Shown: positions 8,323 to 18,209 of the stretch, piece by piece | Position numbering within the stretch: position 1 is the stretch's first letter | How the letters are laid out: every line of letters begins with the position of its first letter | Assembly (NCBI GenBank): GCA_023386315.1 | Contig: JAEWJZ010000016.1 | Span: 1 to 64,000 of the forward strand | Source: Bacillota bacterium | Lineage (GTDB): Bacteria > Bacillota > Clostridia > Lachnospirales > Lachnospiraceae | DNA length: 64,000 nt | Direction: 5' to 3' | Notes under the pieces: model-generated | What the model saw: the letters and a program-made list of their open reading frames with translations, nothing else | Told to the model about the DNA's origin: nothing | Databases searched by the model: none | Translations under genes and position numbers: made by a program

Positions 8323-10506
8323 ATGAATGCTATGGAGGCCCGTAAGAGCAGATTCTTTAAAAATATGTTTTTGTCCTACTGTCTGATAATTATATTAAGC
8401 TTTCTTATATACTCTGTCACAGTAATTTTTGAAGCTGTGAAGGTGAAGGAAAATCAGGCTGTAAAATACTATGAGACCAAGGCCCAGGCATTTGCCAATG
8501 GGATGGATCAGCAGATATACAGCGCCCAGAATATAATAACAAATCTAAATAATTCCTCTTTGATTAATAAACTGTATATGACCGTTCAGATGCAAAATCC
8601 GGTTGATTCTTATCTTTTGTATCAGGTATTGAATGATATTCGTTCTCAGAAAACTGCTGGCGATGATTTTAATATCTCTGATGTTGTTTTGATGCTGAAT
8701 AAATATAATAAGATATATACGAGCGATGAGGTAATTCATTTATCTGACAAAGTTGATTTATCAGTGTGGTCAGAAGACCGTTTGGCAGTCACGGATTTAA
8801 ATACCTGCTTAAACATGAATAACAGCCAGCTGACATTTTTTAAAAAATATCTGATATACAGCGGAGTCTATCAATATGGATCGGGATCAGAGAGAGGCAT
8901 CATTTGTGTTCTGTTTGATAATCAGAAGATAGAAGACATGCTGAAATCTGCTTTGGGGGAAGCACGGGGATATGCGGTATACTATAATGGAAAACCTGTT
9001 ATTAAGGCCGGAATAGAGGAGGGCAGAATCTTTAAACAGACTTCTCAGGTAAGTAGTTTAATCTCATATGAAATCATAGCAGATAAAGACAAGTTTGGTT
9101 TTGAGCTGTCTGATATGGGCTCTTTTGCTTTGCTTTTTGGGTTCTTTATCTGCCTGGGGTATCTGATTCTTGCTTACTTCTTTACAAACCGGTATTCATC
9201 CCCGTTTGAGAAAATCAGGCTTTTAGTAGGGAAAGACAGGAAAGAGGGAAAAAACGAAGCAGAAAAAATTGTCTCCGGTGTGGTTGATCTTCTTGGAGAG
9301 CGTAATGGGTATATGCAGCAGGTTCATAACATGTCGCCCTATGCCAGCCAGGGAATTCTTCACAGCCTGATTCTTGGAAGTGACGGGGAATCCGGTAATA
9401 AAGAATTTTTAACTGATTTTGTTCAGTTAAAACGGGTATTTTTTCTGGCTGCAATGGTTGATTTATATTATGGAGAAAGATGGAGTAAGGATGAGGCAAA
9501 GAAAGCGGTAAAGGCGATTTCACTGTTGGCAGAACAGGAATCAGATGAGGAATTTAAGATTCTTTCTTATAAGAAGGATTCCTTACATGTCTATCTTATT
9601 TTTAACAGCAATAACGGAGAGCGTCTGGAAGATAAGCTCTATGAGTTTTTTGATAAAATGAAAAAGACCCTGGATTCCAGGTGCATGGTAACCATTGGAG
9701 CAGATGAAGTAAAGGAAGAACTGGAAGAGATTTCTGTTTCCTGTGACAATGCAACACTGGCTCTTGAAAAGATTTTATGGGAGGGAAGAGGGTCTATCTA
9801 TTTCCATGATCCACGGTCAGACTGTTCCATGAATTATTATTTTCCAAAGGATGGAGTGAAACAGCTGACAAAAGGGATGAAGGACAGGGACCGGGAGTCG
9901 ATCAGTCATTTCTTTGAGGAAATTGAGAAGAAAAACCAGATGGAATTTGATAATTCTGTTTATGCGGGAAAGCTGCTGTTAAGTGAACTTTATGTTACAG
10001 TTGTAAAAGCCATGCAGGCAATATGGGATCAGTGCGGCATTCCTTTGAGAAGAGTGGATGTCTGCCCCTCTTACCGTACAATGGATGAGGTCATTGGATA
10101 TTATAGTAATCTGGTAGAAGGGCTTTTTATTGAAATGGACCACTCTGAGGAAGTAAGAGAGGAATATTTTCAGAATGATATGGAATTAATTGAGTATATC
10201 AATAAAAACGACAGAAATCCGGACCTTTCCCTTACCCAGATAGCGGATCATTTTTCGGTAAGCAGTAAATATGTGACTTCTTTGGTGAAAAAACGGTTTG
10301 GTATGACCTATTTAAAATATGTACAGGAGCGAAGAATTTCCCATGCAATTGATCTACTAAAGAATTCGTCTCTTCCTCTTGAGAAAATAGCGGAAGAATG
10401 CGGCTATACCAACATGCTGACATTCAGAAGAAATTTTAAAGCAATTATGGAGTGTAACCCAAGTGACTTCCGGGGAGAGAAAACAACGGACGAGAATTCG
10501 TTATAA
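8323..10506 (+). CDS. Membrane-anchored AraC-family regulator of carbohydrate uptake
   Basis: A 727-aa protein. There is a membrane helix near residues 18-38, an extracytoplasmic region of about 225 aa that could be a Cache-like sensor, and a second membrane helix around 266-290. A long cytoplasmic linker follows, then a C-terminal AraC double helix-turn-helix (LSLTQIADHFSVSSKYVTSL, then LEKIAEECGYTNMLTFRRNFK). This one-component architecture is common in Firmicutes next to LplB/LplC/LipO-type importers, which is exactly what follows. It probably senses an external oligosaccharide and activates the importer genes. The start is supported by an AAGGTG site seven bases upstream. Confidence 0.85.
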   Translation: MNAMEARKSRFFKNMFLSYCLIIILSFLIYSVTVIFEAVKVKENQAVKYYETKAQAFANGMDQQIYSAQNIITNLNNSSLINKLYMTVQMQNPVDSYLLYQVLNDIRSQKTAGDDFNISDVVLMLNKYNKIYTSDEVIHLSDKVDLSVWSEDRLAVTDLNTCLNMNNSQLTFFKKYLIYSGVYQYGSGSERGIICVLFDNQKIEDMLKSALGEARGYAVYYNGKPVIKAGIEEGRIFKQTSQVSSLISYEIIADKDKFGFELSDMGSFALLFGFFICLGYLILAYFFTNRYSSPFEKIRLLVGKDRKEGKNEAEKIVSGVVDLLGERNGYMQQVHNMSPYASQGILHSLILGSDGESGNKEFLTDFVQLKRVFFLAAMVDLYYGERWSKDEAKKAVKAISLLAEQESDEEFKILSYKKDSLHVYLIFNSNNGERLEDKLYEFFDKMKKTLDSRCMVTIGADEVKEELEEISVSCDNATLALEKILWEGRGSIYFHDPRSDCSMNYYFPKDGVKQLTKGMKDRDRESISHFFEEIEKKNQMEFDNSVYAGKLLLSELYVTVVKAMQAIWDQCGIPLRRVDVCPSYRTMDEVIGYYSNLVEGLFIEMDHSEEVREEYFQNDMELIEYINKNDRNPDLSLTQIADHFSVSSKYVTSLVKKRFGMTYLKYVQERRISHAIDLLKNSSLPLEKIAEECGYTNMLTFRRNFKAIMECNPSDFRGEKTTDENSL

Positions 10507-10535
10507 TTAAACAAATAAACGGGATATAAAACATG

Positions 10536-10592
10536 GAATGAATCAAAAAAGGATGGTAAATATGGCTTCCTTTTTTGATTCATTCATTTTTT
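10536..10592 (+). terminator. Strong terminator between the AraC regulator and its importer
   Basis: An 18-bp perfect stem (arms 10536-10553 and 10568-10585, 14-nt loop) is followed by ATTTTTTG. It ends the regulator transcript, so the importer genes that start at 10690 need their own promoter, for which I found no clear sigma-A match. Confidence 0.85.
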
Positions 10593-10689
10593 GTGGGCAA
10601 AATGTCCTTGAAAAAAGTGAAACTAGTAATAAAACAAGGCAAATTATACAATTTACTCATAACTTACCAAATGGAAGGGGACAAAAGAA

Positions 10690-11667
10690 ATGAATGTGCT
10701 TGCCAGAAAAAAAGCGGAGCCAGAGATAAAAAAACTCTCAAAAGAAGAGAAAAAAATGCTTTTTCGTAAGAATGTAAAGAGAGATAAATATCTGCTGCTG
10801 ATGTTTGCACCAGTTTTGATCTATTATCTCATATTCGCCTATTTACCTATGACAGGTCTTGTAATGGCGTTTACACAATTTAAGGCGGGCAGCGGAATGA
10901 CGGGCCTTTATACAGGAACCTTTGTGGGGCTGAAGTGGTTTATTCAGTTTTTTAATTCGCCTTATGCGTTCCGGTTGATCCGCAATACTTTTTTACTGTC
11001 ATTTTATTCATTAATATTTGGGTTTCCAATTCCCATTATTTTTGCACTGTGTATTACTCAGATAAAAAATAAGTATTTGCAGAAAGGGACTCAGATTATT
11101 ACATATCTGCCTTATTTTATCTCTACAGTAGTAATCTGCGGAATGATAACAAACTTCTTATCACCCTCCAGCGGAATTATTAACCAGCTGATAGTTAAGG
11201 CAGGAGGGACTGCAATCAACTTCCTGGGAGAGCCTAAATGGTTTCGGGCTGTTTATGTTATATCCGGTTCCTGGCAGAGTTTTGGGTTTAATTCCATTAT
11301 CTTTGTAGCGGCAATTATGGGCGTTGCGCCAGAACTTTATGAAGCAATGAAGGTGGATGGTGCCAGCAAGGTTCAGACCATACGTTACCTGGTACTCCCC
11401 AGCATTAAACCAACCATCGTGCTTTTACTCATTATGTCACTGGGAAATCTCCTGAATGTGGGATTTGAGAAGGTTTATCTGCTTTATAATTCCGGAATCT
11501 ATGATACGGCAGATGTAATTTCTACCTATGTTTACAGGCAGGGTATTGGAAGTCAGAATTACAGCTATGCCACAGCAGTGGGACTGTTTAATTCTCTGAT
11601 CGGTTTTGTCATCGTGTTTACGGCAAACAGGCTGAGCAGAAAACTTACAGAAACATCGGTATGGTAA
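10690..11667 (+). CDS. Oligosaccharide ABC transporter permease, LplB/YteP type
   Basis: A 325-aa permease with about six membrane helices after a basic N-terminus. The EAA loop reads EAMKVDGASKVQTIRYLVLP near residues 217-236, as in the LplB branch of CUT1 importers. It pairs with the permease encoded 10 bp downstream and the lipoprotein after that. There is no ATPase gene in the cluster; such systems usually borrow a shared MsmX-type ATPase encoded elsewhere. The start has a GGGG-containing site upstream. Confidence 0.88.
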   Translation: MNVLARKKAEPEIKKLSKEEKKMLFRKNVKRDKYLLLMFAPVLIYYLIFAYLPMTGLVMAFTQFKAGSGMTGLYTGTFVGLKWFIQFFNSPYAFRLIRNTFLLSFYSLIFGFPIPIIFALCITQIKNKYLQKGTQIITYLPYFISTVVICGMITNFLSPSSGIINQLIVKAGGTAINFLGEPKWFRAVYVISGSWQSFGFNSIIFVAAIMGVAPELYEAMKVDGASKVQTIRYLVLPSIKPTIVLLLIMSLGNLLNVGFEKVYLLYNSGIYDTADVISTYVYRQGIGSQNYSYATAVGLFNSLIGFVIVFTANRLSRKLTETSVW

Positions 11668-11677
11668 GGAGGAAGAG

Positions 11678-12589
11678 ATGAATCAGAAAAGCACATGGAC
11701 TGAGTTTAAGAATGAATGTATTACAGATAAACTGTTTGATATCTGCATCTGGGTATTGATTGTGGCATCAGTCTGTATTACTCTGTATCCCTTTGTATAT
11801 GTTGTGAGCATTTCCTTAAGCTCTGGTGAAGCAGTGAACAAGGGATTAATAACGCTGCTTCCGGTTGACATGAATCTGGATACGTACTGGATGGTTATGT
11901 CTTATAAGGATCTTTGGATTTCTTATGGAAATACATTTTATTATACAATTACGGGAACCTTTTTAAATATCGTATTTACTTGTCTGGCAGCCTATCCGCT
12001 TTCCAGAAAACGGTTTTTCTTAAGAAAGAAAATGAATTTTCTTCTGGCATTTACCATGTATTTTTCAGGTGGACTCATACCTGGTTATCTGGTCGTGACG
12101 GGGCTTGGTTTATATAACAGCAGACTGGCCATGATACTTCCAGTTCTGGTCAGTGCTTATAACGTAATGATCTGCCGTTCTGCGTTTGAAGGCATTGCTG
12201 AGGAATTATTTGAAAATGCCTATCTTGAGGGAGCAAATGACCTTCAGATCTTAGTAAAAATTGCAATTCCATTAGTGAAGCCCACATTGGCTGTTTTAAC
12301 TCTGTATTATGCAGTGGCACGTTATAATGATTTCTTTAGTGCACTGCTTTATATCGGAAAGCAGAATCTTCAGCCTTTACAGTTGTTTCTTCGAAGAATT
12401 CTTCTGATGGCTTCTACAGAGATCATGCAGGCTTCCGGCAATGCAACAGCTGCCAGTGCAGCAGCCCAGTCTACCATTCAGATCAGATACGTTTGCATTG
12501 TTTTATCCATGGTACCAATCGTATGTCTTACTCCTTTTATACAGAAGTATCTGGTGAAAGGAACCATGCTGGGAGCAGTAAAAGGATAA
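11678..12589 (+). CDS. Oligosaccharide ABC transporter permease, LplC/YtcP type
   Basis: A 303-aa permease with six predicted membrane helices, the second subunit of the channel. The EAA loop (ENAYLEGANDLQILVKIAIP, around residues 185-205) and the C-terminal VKGTMLGAVKG are typical of the YtcP/LplC group. The gene follows the first permease by 10 bp with a GGAGG-type site and is followed closely by the binding-protein gene. Confidence 0.88.
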   Translation: MNQKSTWTEFKNECITDKLFDICIWVLIVASVCITLYPFVYVVSISLSSGEAVNKGLITLLPVDMNLDTYWMVMSYKDLWISYGNTFYYTITGTFLNIVFTCLAAYPLSRKRFFLRKKMNFLLAFTMYFSGGLIPGYLVVTGLGLYNSRLAMILPVLVSAYNVMICRSAFEGIAEELFENAYLEGANDLQILVKIAIPLVKPTLAVLTLYYAVARYNDFFSALLYIGKQNLQPLQLFLRRILLMASTEIMQASGNATAASAAAQSTIQIRYVCIVLSMVPIVCLTPFIQKYLVKGTMLGAVKG

Positions 12590-12631
12590 TCATGTTTGAT
12601 TATATATAATAAAAATGAGGAGGATGTTACA

Positions 12632-14227
12632 ATGAAAAAGAAAGAATATTGGAAAGCGGCAGTATTATCTGCAATGATAGCGGCGGCAGCGTTATCTGGA
12701 TGTTCAGGAAAGGGAACCCAGGCGGAACCAAAAGAGGAAAAAAGCAAAGAGGCTGAATTTAATTATACAGGAGCTGCACCGGTTACCAATACTCCTGATG
12801 CAAAGGTCAGTATTCTTGCACAAAATTCCTGGTACTCTACTGTGGACTATGCCAACGCAGATATTATTAAGAAAATTGCTTCTAACGCGGGGGTTACGAT
12901 TGACTGGACTCTTGTTTCCCCTACCAATTATAAGGACAGCGTCAGTCCAATGCTGGCATCCGGTTCGGATCTTCCTGACATCGTGGAACTTCCTGATCTG
13001 GACGATAATATGACTTATATTACCGGGGGACTTTTCTATCCTCTTGATGAGTATATGAATTATATGCCTAATTACAAAAAGTTTCTGGATAGCAACCCGG
13101 CAATAAAAGCCAGTCTGACTGCAGAAGATGGTCATATTTATTATGTGCCTCAGACCGTTGTGACAGATAATTACCAGCCGTGTACCATGATGAATATGCA
13201 GTGGTTAGACCAGCTGGGCCTGCCGGTACCAACCACGCTGGATGAGTTTGTAGAAGATCTGCGTATGTTCAGGGATAATGATATGAACGGAAATGGGGAC
13301 AAAACAGATGAGATTCCATTAAGCGTAACAGCTAAGAATCTTCCCTATATGTTTGGTCCGGCTTTTGGCCTTAACCTGGTGGATGGTTTTTATGCTGATG
13401 AGAGTGGAAAGGTACACTACTCAGCCGCAGAGTCTGAGAATTATAAGAAGTATCTTACCTTTTTAAATGGTCTTTATAAAGAAGGTCTTTTAGAAGTAGA
13501 ATATACATCTCTTACCCGCGACCAGATTACAGAGCGCTGTGCACGTAATATAACTGGTGCAACATTTGATTATAGCTGGCAGATGTCTCAGCTTTACAGC
13601 AAGCAGTATCCGGAGTATACTGGTGAAAAAGGAATTATGGCAGGTATTCCACCTCTTTCCGGAGAATCAAAAGGATTTTATCTGGCAAGAAACCCAATCG
13701 CCAATATATTCGGAGTCAGCAAGTCTGATAAGGATCCGCTTCTTGCCATTAAGTTTTTGGATTATGCCATGAGTGAGGAGGCACAGAATTATTATGTATG
13801 GGGACTGGAAGGGGAAAGCTATACAGTATCAGCAGACGGGAAAAAGGCTTATACAGAAAAAGCTTCAGATAACAACTGGCTTCAGCAGCTTGGTATTAAT
13901 GCAGGATGTCTTCCTTCCCAGCAGTCGGTAGAGGCTACAGATGTACTTCTTCCAAAATGGCATGTTGATAAGGATAAGGAGCTTCAGAAATTTTCCAAGG
14001 CACCATGGCCTTTCATCTACTCTACAAAGGATGAGCAGAATATTATTTCCCAATATCTGGTTGATATTACTACTTATGTAGATGAGATGAATGTGGCATT
14101 TATTACAGGAACGACAGATCTTAGCACATTTGATTCCTATTTATCTACGCTTGACAACATGGGATTAAAGGATCTGCTGAAAGTGAAACAGCAGCAGTAT
14201 GACCGGTTCGCTTCATCCACCAAATAA
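12632..14227 (+). CDS. Extracellular oligosaccharide-binding lipoprotein (LipO/YtcQ-like)
   Basis: A 531-aa lipoprotein. The start at 12632 has a GAGGAGG site, and the frame upstream lacks one. There is a signal peptide with lipobox LSGC (Cys about residue 24), then a large family-1 type solute-binding domain. An acidic loop near residue 220 (DMNGNGDKTDEIP) resembles the calcium-binding EF-hand-like loop of oligosaccharide-binding proteins such as AlgQ2. The size matches LplA/YtcQ proteins that bind pectin- or xylan-derived oligomers. The ligand cannot be named from sequence. Confidence 0.88.
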   Translation: MKKKEYWKAAVLSAMIAAAALSGCSGKGTQAEPKEEKSKEAEFNYTGAAPVTNTPDAKVSILAQNSWYSTVDYANADIIKKIASNAGVTIDWTLVSPTNYKDSVSPMLASGSDLPDIVELPDLDDNMTYITGGLFYPLDEYMNYMPNYKKFLDSNPAIKASLTAEDGHIYYVPQTVVTDNYQPCTMMNMQWLDQLGLPVPTTLDEFVEDLRMFRDNDMNGNGDKTDEIPLSVTAKNLPYMFGPAFGLNLVDGFYADESGKVHYSAAESENYKKYLTFLNGLYKEGLLEVEYTSLTRDQITERCARNITGATFDYSWQMSQLYSKQYPEYTGEKGIMAGIPPLSGESKGFYLARNPIANIFGVSKSDKDPLLAIKFLDYAMSEEAQNYYVWGLEGESYTVSADGKKAYTEKASDNNWLQQLGINAGCLPSQQSVEATDVLLPKWHVDKDKELQKFSKAPWPFIYSTKDEQNIISQYLVDITTYVDEMNVAFITGTTDLSTFDSYLSTLDNMGLKDLLKVKQQQYDRFASSTK

Positions 14228-14237
14228 TGAGTATAAG

Positions 14238-14272
14238 ACCGGCACAGAGGATCGTTTCTGTGCCGGTTTTTC
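14238..14272 (+). terminator. Terminator after the oligosaccharide-binding protein gene
   Basis: An 11-bp perfect GC-rich stem (14238-14248 and 14257-14267) with an 8-nt loop is followed by a T-run. It separates the highly expressed importer genes from the esterase gene at 14307 and may be leaky. Confidence 0.85.
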
Positions 14273-14306
14273 ACTTTAATATTATCTATGAATGAAAGGT
14301 TAGAAT

Positions 14307-15407
14307 ATGGAAAATAAGAATAGAACAATACCTGTTACCAGGTTTTATACCTGCGAAGAGAAGCTTATAAAGAGAATGAAGGAAAAAGGCAGAAAAAACA
14401 GGTTTTGTGCGGAAACAAAAACAGATTATGGTAAATGGAAGGAGGAAACAAGAGAGCTGTTAAAAAACCTGATTGGATTGCAGAACATGGAATACTGCCC
14501 GTTAAATCCTCAGTGTCTGGAGCGGGTGGTAATTGAAGACGATATTATACGTGAAAAGATTCTTCTTCAGGTAGAACCGGAAGTGTATATGCCGGTCTAT
14601 GTTCTGATACCCCCAAATCGCGGAGAAGAAAAGCTGAAATGCTTTCTGGCACCTCCGGGCCATCAGGGAGCAGGGAAATATTCCGTTGCCGGAGTTCGGG
14701 AAATTCCTGCTGTTGCAGACAAAATTGAGCTGTTTCATTATGATTATGGTCTGATGATGGCAAAACTTGGTTATGCAGTTCTCTGCCCTGACTGCCGGGG
14801 ATTTGGGGAGAGAAGGGAAGCTGCGCTGCAGGGAGAAGACGAAAGTGAATTTTTGAATTCAACCTGTTTTCATCTTGCCCATATGGCAGAACCCCTTGGA
14901 ATGACCGTGATTGGAATGTGTACATGGGACCTGATGCGGCTGACTGACTATGTAATGGAACGGGGAGAATGGGATGAGGAGTCTATTGGCTGTGTGGGTT
15001 TTTCCGGTGGAGGAATGCAGACACTATGGCTTTCTGCACTGGATGACCGGATTAAAACGGTAATTATAAGCGGATACTTATATGGATATTCGGATTCTCT
15101 TTTAAGATTGAATGGCAACTGCAGCTGCAATTATGTACCCCATTTATGGGAGCATGTGGATATGGGGGACATTGGGGCATTACTGGCGCCGAGACCCCTG
15201 ATGGTACAGTCTGCCCGATCTGATCATTTAAACGGATACAGAGGTATGGAAAATGTTCTGGAGCAGCTGGATGTGATCCGGAAGGCTTATGGTCTGTTTG
15301 GAAAAGAGAAAGAAATTTATCATGATGTCTGGGATGGAGGCCATTGTTTCCATGGAGAAAATCTGGAGAAATTTTTAAGCGGGCGGTATGGAAATGAAAT
15401 AAAGTAA
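14307..15407 (+). CDS. Alpha/beta-hydrolase, acetyl-esterase-like (Abhydrolase_7 / dienelactone-hydrolase type)
   Basis: A 366-aa cytoplasmic protein without a signal peptide. The nucleophile elbow GFSGGG is near residue 234, an oxyanion-type PPGHQG segment near 116, a NYVPH segment near 275, LLAPRPLMVQSA near 293, and the likely catalytic His lies in GGHCFHG near 347. These match the Abhydrolase_7/acetyl xylan esterase-like group. Being next to an oligosaccharide importer, it probably removes acetyl or similar ester groups from imported oligosaccharides. That substrate is inferred from context. The start has a GAAAGG site. Confidence 0.75.
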   Translation: MENKNRTIPVTRFYTCEEKLIKRMKEKGRKNRFCAETKTDYGKWKEETRELLKNLIGLQNMEYCPLNPQCLERVVIEDDIIREKILLQVEPEVYMPVYVLIPPNRGEEKLKCFLAPPGHQGAGKYSVAGVREIPAVADKIELFHYDYGLMMAKLGYAVLCPDCRGFGERREAALQGEDESEFLNSTCFHLAHMAEPLGMTVIGMCTWDLMRLTDYVMERGEWDEESIGCVGFSGGGMQTLWLSALDDRIKTVIISGYLYGYSDSLLRLNGNCSCNYVPHLWEHVDMGDIGALLAPRPLMVQSARSDHLNGYRGMENVLEQLDVIRKAYGLFGKEKEIYHDVWDGGHCFHGENLEKFLSGRYGNEIK

Positions 15408-15446
15408 TTTTAATTGGATACGATAACATTTGCCAATACTTCTTTC

Positions 15447-15475
15447 TTGTGGTGAAAAACGTTCTATGCTATAAT
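15447..15475 (+). promoter_or_regulatory. Promoter of the holB operon
   Basis: TTGTGG (15447-15452) and a perfect TATAAT (15470-15475) are separated by 17 bp, 57 bp upstream of holB. Confidence 0.65.
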
Positions 15476-15532
15476 GATACTGGCTGGTTTTTAAGAAAAC
15501 GGGTCATACAACAGCGATAGGGAGGTGTCTCT

Positions 15533-16522
15533 ATGCCAGGTTTCCACGATATTATCGGTCATGAGAGAATCAAGGAACATTTACAGAAGGCGATTGAATC
15601 AAATCATGTATCCCATGCATATATTCTCACTGGAGAATCGGGAATGGGAAGAAAATCCCTGGCTAACGCATTTGCCATGACTTTGCTGTGTGAAAAAGGG
15701 ACCAGTGAGCCGTGTATGCAGTGTCATGCCTGCAAGCAGGTCATGAGCGGAAATCACCCGGATCTTATTTTTGTCACACATGAAAAAACAGCCGGTATCG
15801 GTGTAGATGACATCCGTAGTCAGATACAGGATACGATTATGATACGGCCTTACAGCAGCTATTATAAAATTTATATTGTTGATGAGGCGGAAAAGATGAC
15901 GGTTCAGGCCCAGAATGCCCTGCTAAAGACCATAGAGGAACCGCCGTCCTATGCAGTTATTATGCTTCTTACTACCAATCAGGAGGCATTTTTGCCTACA
16001 ATTCTCTCCAGATGCGTGCAGTTAAAGTTAAAGCCGTTAAAGGATAGTGTTGTTACTTCCTATCTGACAGGATCGCTGGGTATCAGTGAGAGCAGGGCAG
16101 AAGTATACGGGGCTTTTGCCAGGGGGAATTTAGGACGTGCCATTCATCTTGCTGCGTCAGAAGAATTTCAGGCGCTGTATATGGAGTTAATCCATATGCT
16201 GAAGCATTTAAAAGAGATGGATATCATGGAACTCTTAAATTATACCAGGAAGCTGAAGGAACAGGATCCGGATTTATCTGACTGCCTTGATTTTATGCAG
16301 CTGTGGTATCGGGATGTTTTAATGTTTAAAGTAACACAGGATATCAATCTTCTTGTTTTTAAAGAAGAATTTAATACAATGAAGGAGATGAGCGCTGCCA
16401 GCTCTTATGAGGGAATCGAGCTGATTCTGCAGGCCATAGATAAGGCAAGGGTCCGTTTAAATGCCAATGTAAATATGGAACTGGCGATGGAGCTTATGCT
16501 GCTTGTTATGAAGGAGAATTAA
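15533..16522 (+). CDS. holB: DNA polymerase III subunit delta prime
   Basis: A 329-aa clamp-loader subunit. The AAA+ fold is visible: a P-loop-like region (ILTGESGMGRKSLANAFA, about 31-48), a zinc-binding cluster with CEKGTSEPCMQCHACK, a Walker B-like VDEAEKM, and a sensor 1 region with the SRC motif (LSRCVQLKLKPL). It loads the sliding clamp with DnaX and HolA. It heads a compact housekeeping operon with ricT, trmN6 and rsmI, an order common in Firmicutes. Confidence 0.92.
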   Translation: MPGFHDIIGHERIKEHLQKAIESNHVSHAYILTGESGMGRKSLANAFAMTLLCEKGTSEPCMQCHACKQVMSGNHPDLIFVTHEKTAGIGVDDIRSQIQDTIMIRPYSSYYKIYIVDEAEKMTVQAQNALLKTIEEPPSYAVIMLLTTNQEAFLPTILSRCVQLKLKPLKDSVVTSYLTGSLGISESRAEVYGAFARGNLGRAIHLAASEEFQALYMELIHMLKHLKEMDIMELLNYTRKLKEQDPDLSDCLDFMQLWYRDVLMFKVTQDINLLVFKEEFNTMKEMSAASSYEGIELILQAIDKARVRLNANVNMELAMELMLLVMKEN

Positions 16523-16525
16523 TTG

Positions 16526-17434
16526 ATGATAAATGTTATTGGTGTCAGATTCCGGAATGCAGGGAAGATCTATTACTTTGATCCTGTAAATCTGGAGGTA
16601 AAGGCTGGAGATCATGTAATAGTAGAGACAGCAAGAGGTATTGAGTATGGTTACGTTGTTCTTGGAGCCCGTGAGGTAGAAGATGAGAAGGTGGTTCAGC
16701 CTTTAAAATCAGTGATCCGTATGGCTACCAGGGCAGATGATGAAGTGGAGAAAAAGAACCACGAAAAGGAAAAGGAAGCATTTAAGATCTGCAGGGAAAA
16801 GATTAAAAAACATGGTCTTTTAATGAAGCTGATTGATGCGGAGTATACCTTTGATAACAATAAAGTGCTGTTTTATTTCACAGCAGATGGAAGAATTGAT
16901 TTCAGGGAGCTGGTTAAGGATCTGGCCTCTGTTTTTAAAACCAGGATTGAACTGCGCCAGGTTGGCGTCAGGGATGAAACTAAGATCGTGGGAGGCGTGG
17001 GTATCTGCGGCAGAACGCTGTGCTGTCACTCTTATCTTTCTGAGTTTATACCGGTTTCTATTAAGATGGCAAAGGAACAGAATCTTTCTTTAAATCCCAC
17101 CAAGATCTCCGGTGTATGCGGAAGGCTTATGTGCTGCTTAAAGAATGAGGAAGAAACCTATGAAGAACTTAACAGCAAGCTTCCGGGTGTGGGTGATTTT
17201 GTGACCACTGATGACGGATTAAAGGGAGAGGTTCACTCAGTCAGTGTTCTCAGACAGTTAGTTAAGGTCGTGGTTACGATTAAGGACGAAAAGGAAATCA
17301 GAGAATACAAAGTCGAACAGTTAAGGTTTAAGCCCAGACGCCGCAGAGAGAAGACTCAGGTGACGGATGAAGAGTTAAAGGCTTTGGAAGCACTGGAAAA
17401 GAAAGAGGGAAAATCCAAGTTAGATGACAATTAA
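16526..17434 (+). CDS. ricT: PSP1-domain protein RicT (YaaT), regulatory iron-sulfur protein
   Basis: A 302-aa protein of the PSP1/YaaT family. Paired cysteine motifs CGRTLCC (about 154-160) and CGRLMCC (about 191-197) correspond to those linked to Fe-S cluster binding in the RicA-RicF-RicT complex of Bacillus subtilis, which affects RNase Y, sporulation and competence. The frame can open at a TTG (16523), but the adjacent ATG at 16526 has better spacing from AAGGAG. It lies directly after holB, the conserved position. Confidence 0.9.
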   Translation: MINVIGVRFRNAGKIYYFDPVNLEVKAGDHVIVETARGIEYGYVVLGAREVEDEKVVQPLKSVIRMATRADDEVEKKNHEKEKEAFKICREKIKKHGLLMKLIDAEYTFDNNKVLFYFTADGRIDFRELVKDLASVFKTRIELRQVGVRDETKIVGGVGICGRTLCCHSYLSEFIPVSIKMAKEQNLSLNPTKISGVCGRLMCCLKNEEETYEELNSKLPGVGDFVTTDDGLKGEVHSVSVLRQLVKVVVTIKDEKEIREYKVEQLRFKPRRRREKTQVTDEELKALEALEKKEGKSKLDDN

Positions 17435-18161
17435 GCTTAAAGACAATGAACGGATTGATGACCTTCAGCGGAACGGTTATCAGATCATACAAAACCGGGA
17501 CGGTTTCTGTTTTGGAATGGATGCCGTTCTGCTTTCCGGCTTCGCGAAAGTGAAACCCGGGGAAAAGGCAGTTGATCTTGGAACCGGGACGGGAATAATC
17601 CCTATTCTTTTGGAAGCTAAGAATGAAGGGATTCATTATACCGGGCTTGAGATCCAGGAAGAAGTGGCCGATATGGCAGCGAGAAGCGTGGCCCTTAATC
17701 ATCTGGAGGATAAAATAACCATTGTCAGAGGAGATATAAAGGAAGCCAGCCGTTTGTTTGGTGCGGCTTCTTTTGATGTAGTGACATCAAATCCTCCCTA
17801 CATGAATGATTCCCATGGCTTGAAAAATCCGGATCTGCCAAAGGCGATATCCCGCCACGAGGTGCTGTGTACGTTAGAGGATGTGACCAGGGAAGCTGCC
17901 AGGCTTCTTCGGCCGGGAGGGCGTTTTTATCTGGTTCACAGGCCTCACAGGCTGATTGAAATTATAACAGCATTAAAATGCGTGGGACTGGAACCCAAAC
18001 GAATGAAAATGGTTCATCCCTTTGCAGATAAAGAGGCCAATATGGTTCTTATTGAAGCTGTCAGGGGTGGGAGATCCATGATCAAGGTGGAGGCTCCGGT
18101 CATTGTTTATAAGGAACCGGGAGTGTATACAGATGAGATTTATACCATTTACGGGTATTGA
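17424..18161 (+). CDS. trmN6: tRNA1(Val) (adenine37-N6)-methyltransferase
   Basis: A 245-aa Rossmann-fold SAM-dependent methyltransferase. The SAM motif (VDLGTGTGIIPILL) is near residues 50-63, and the NPPY catalytic motif of N6-adenine methyltransferases near residue 121. The family modifies A37 of tRNA1(Val). The start codon lies inside the end of ricT (11-bp overlap), so translation is likely coupled. Confidence 0.88.
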   Translation: MTIKLKDNERIDDLQRNGYQIIQNRDGFCFGMDAVLLSGFAKVKPGEKAVDLGTGTGIIPILLEAKNEGIHYTGLEIQEEVADMAARSVALNHLEDKITIVRGDIKEASRLFGAASFDVVTSNPPYMNDSHGLKNPDLPKAISRHEVLCTLEDVTREAARLLRPGGRFYLVHRPHRLIEIITALKCVGLEPKRMKMVHPFADKEANMVLIEAVRGGRSMIKVEAPVIVYKEPGVYTDEIYTIYGY

Positions 18162-18209
18162 TCCTGAATCATTATAAGAATAAAAGGAATTTTAACGGGA
18201 GCAGGAAAA

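Noticed and set aside
12704..13135. Antisense ORF of 143 codons inside the oligosaccharide-binding protein gene
   Set aside because: Shadow of a well-supported lipoprotein gene; no ribosome site or domain.
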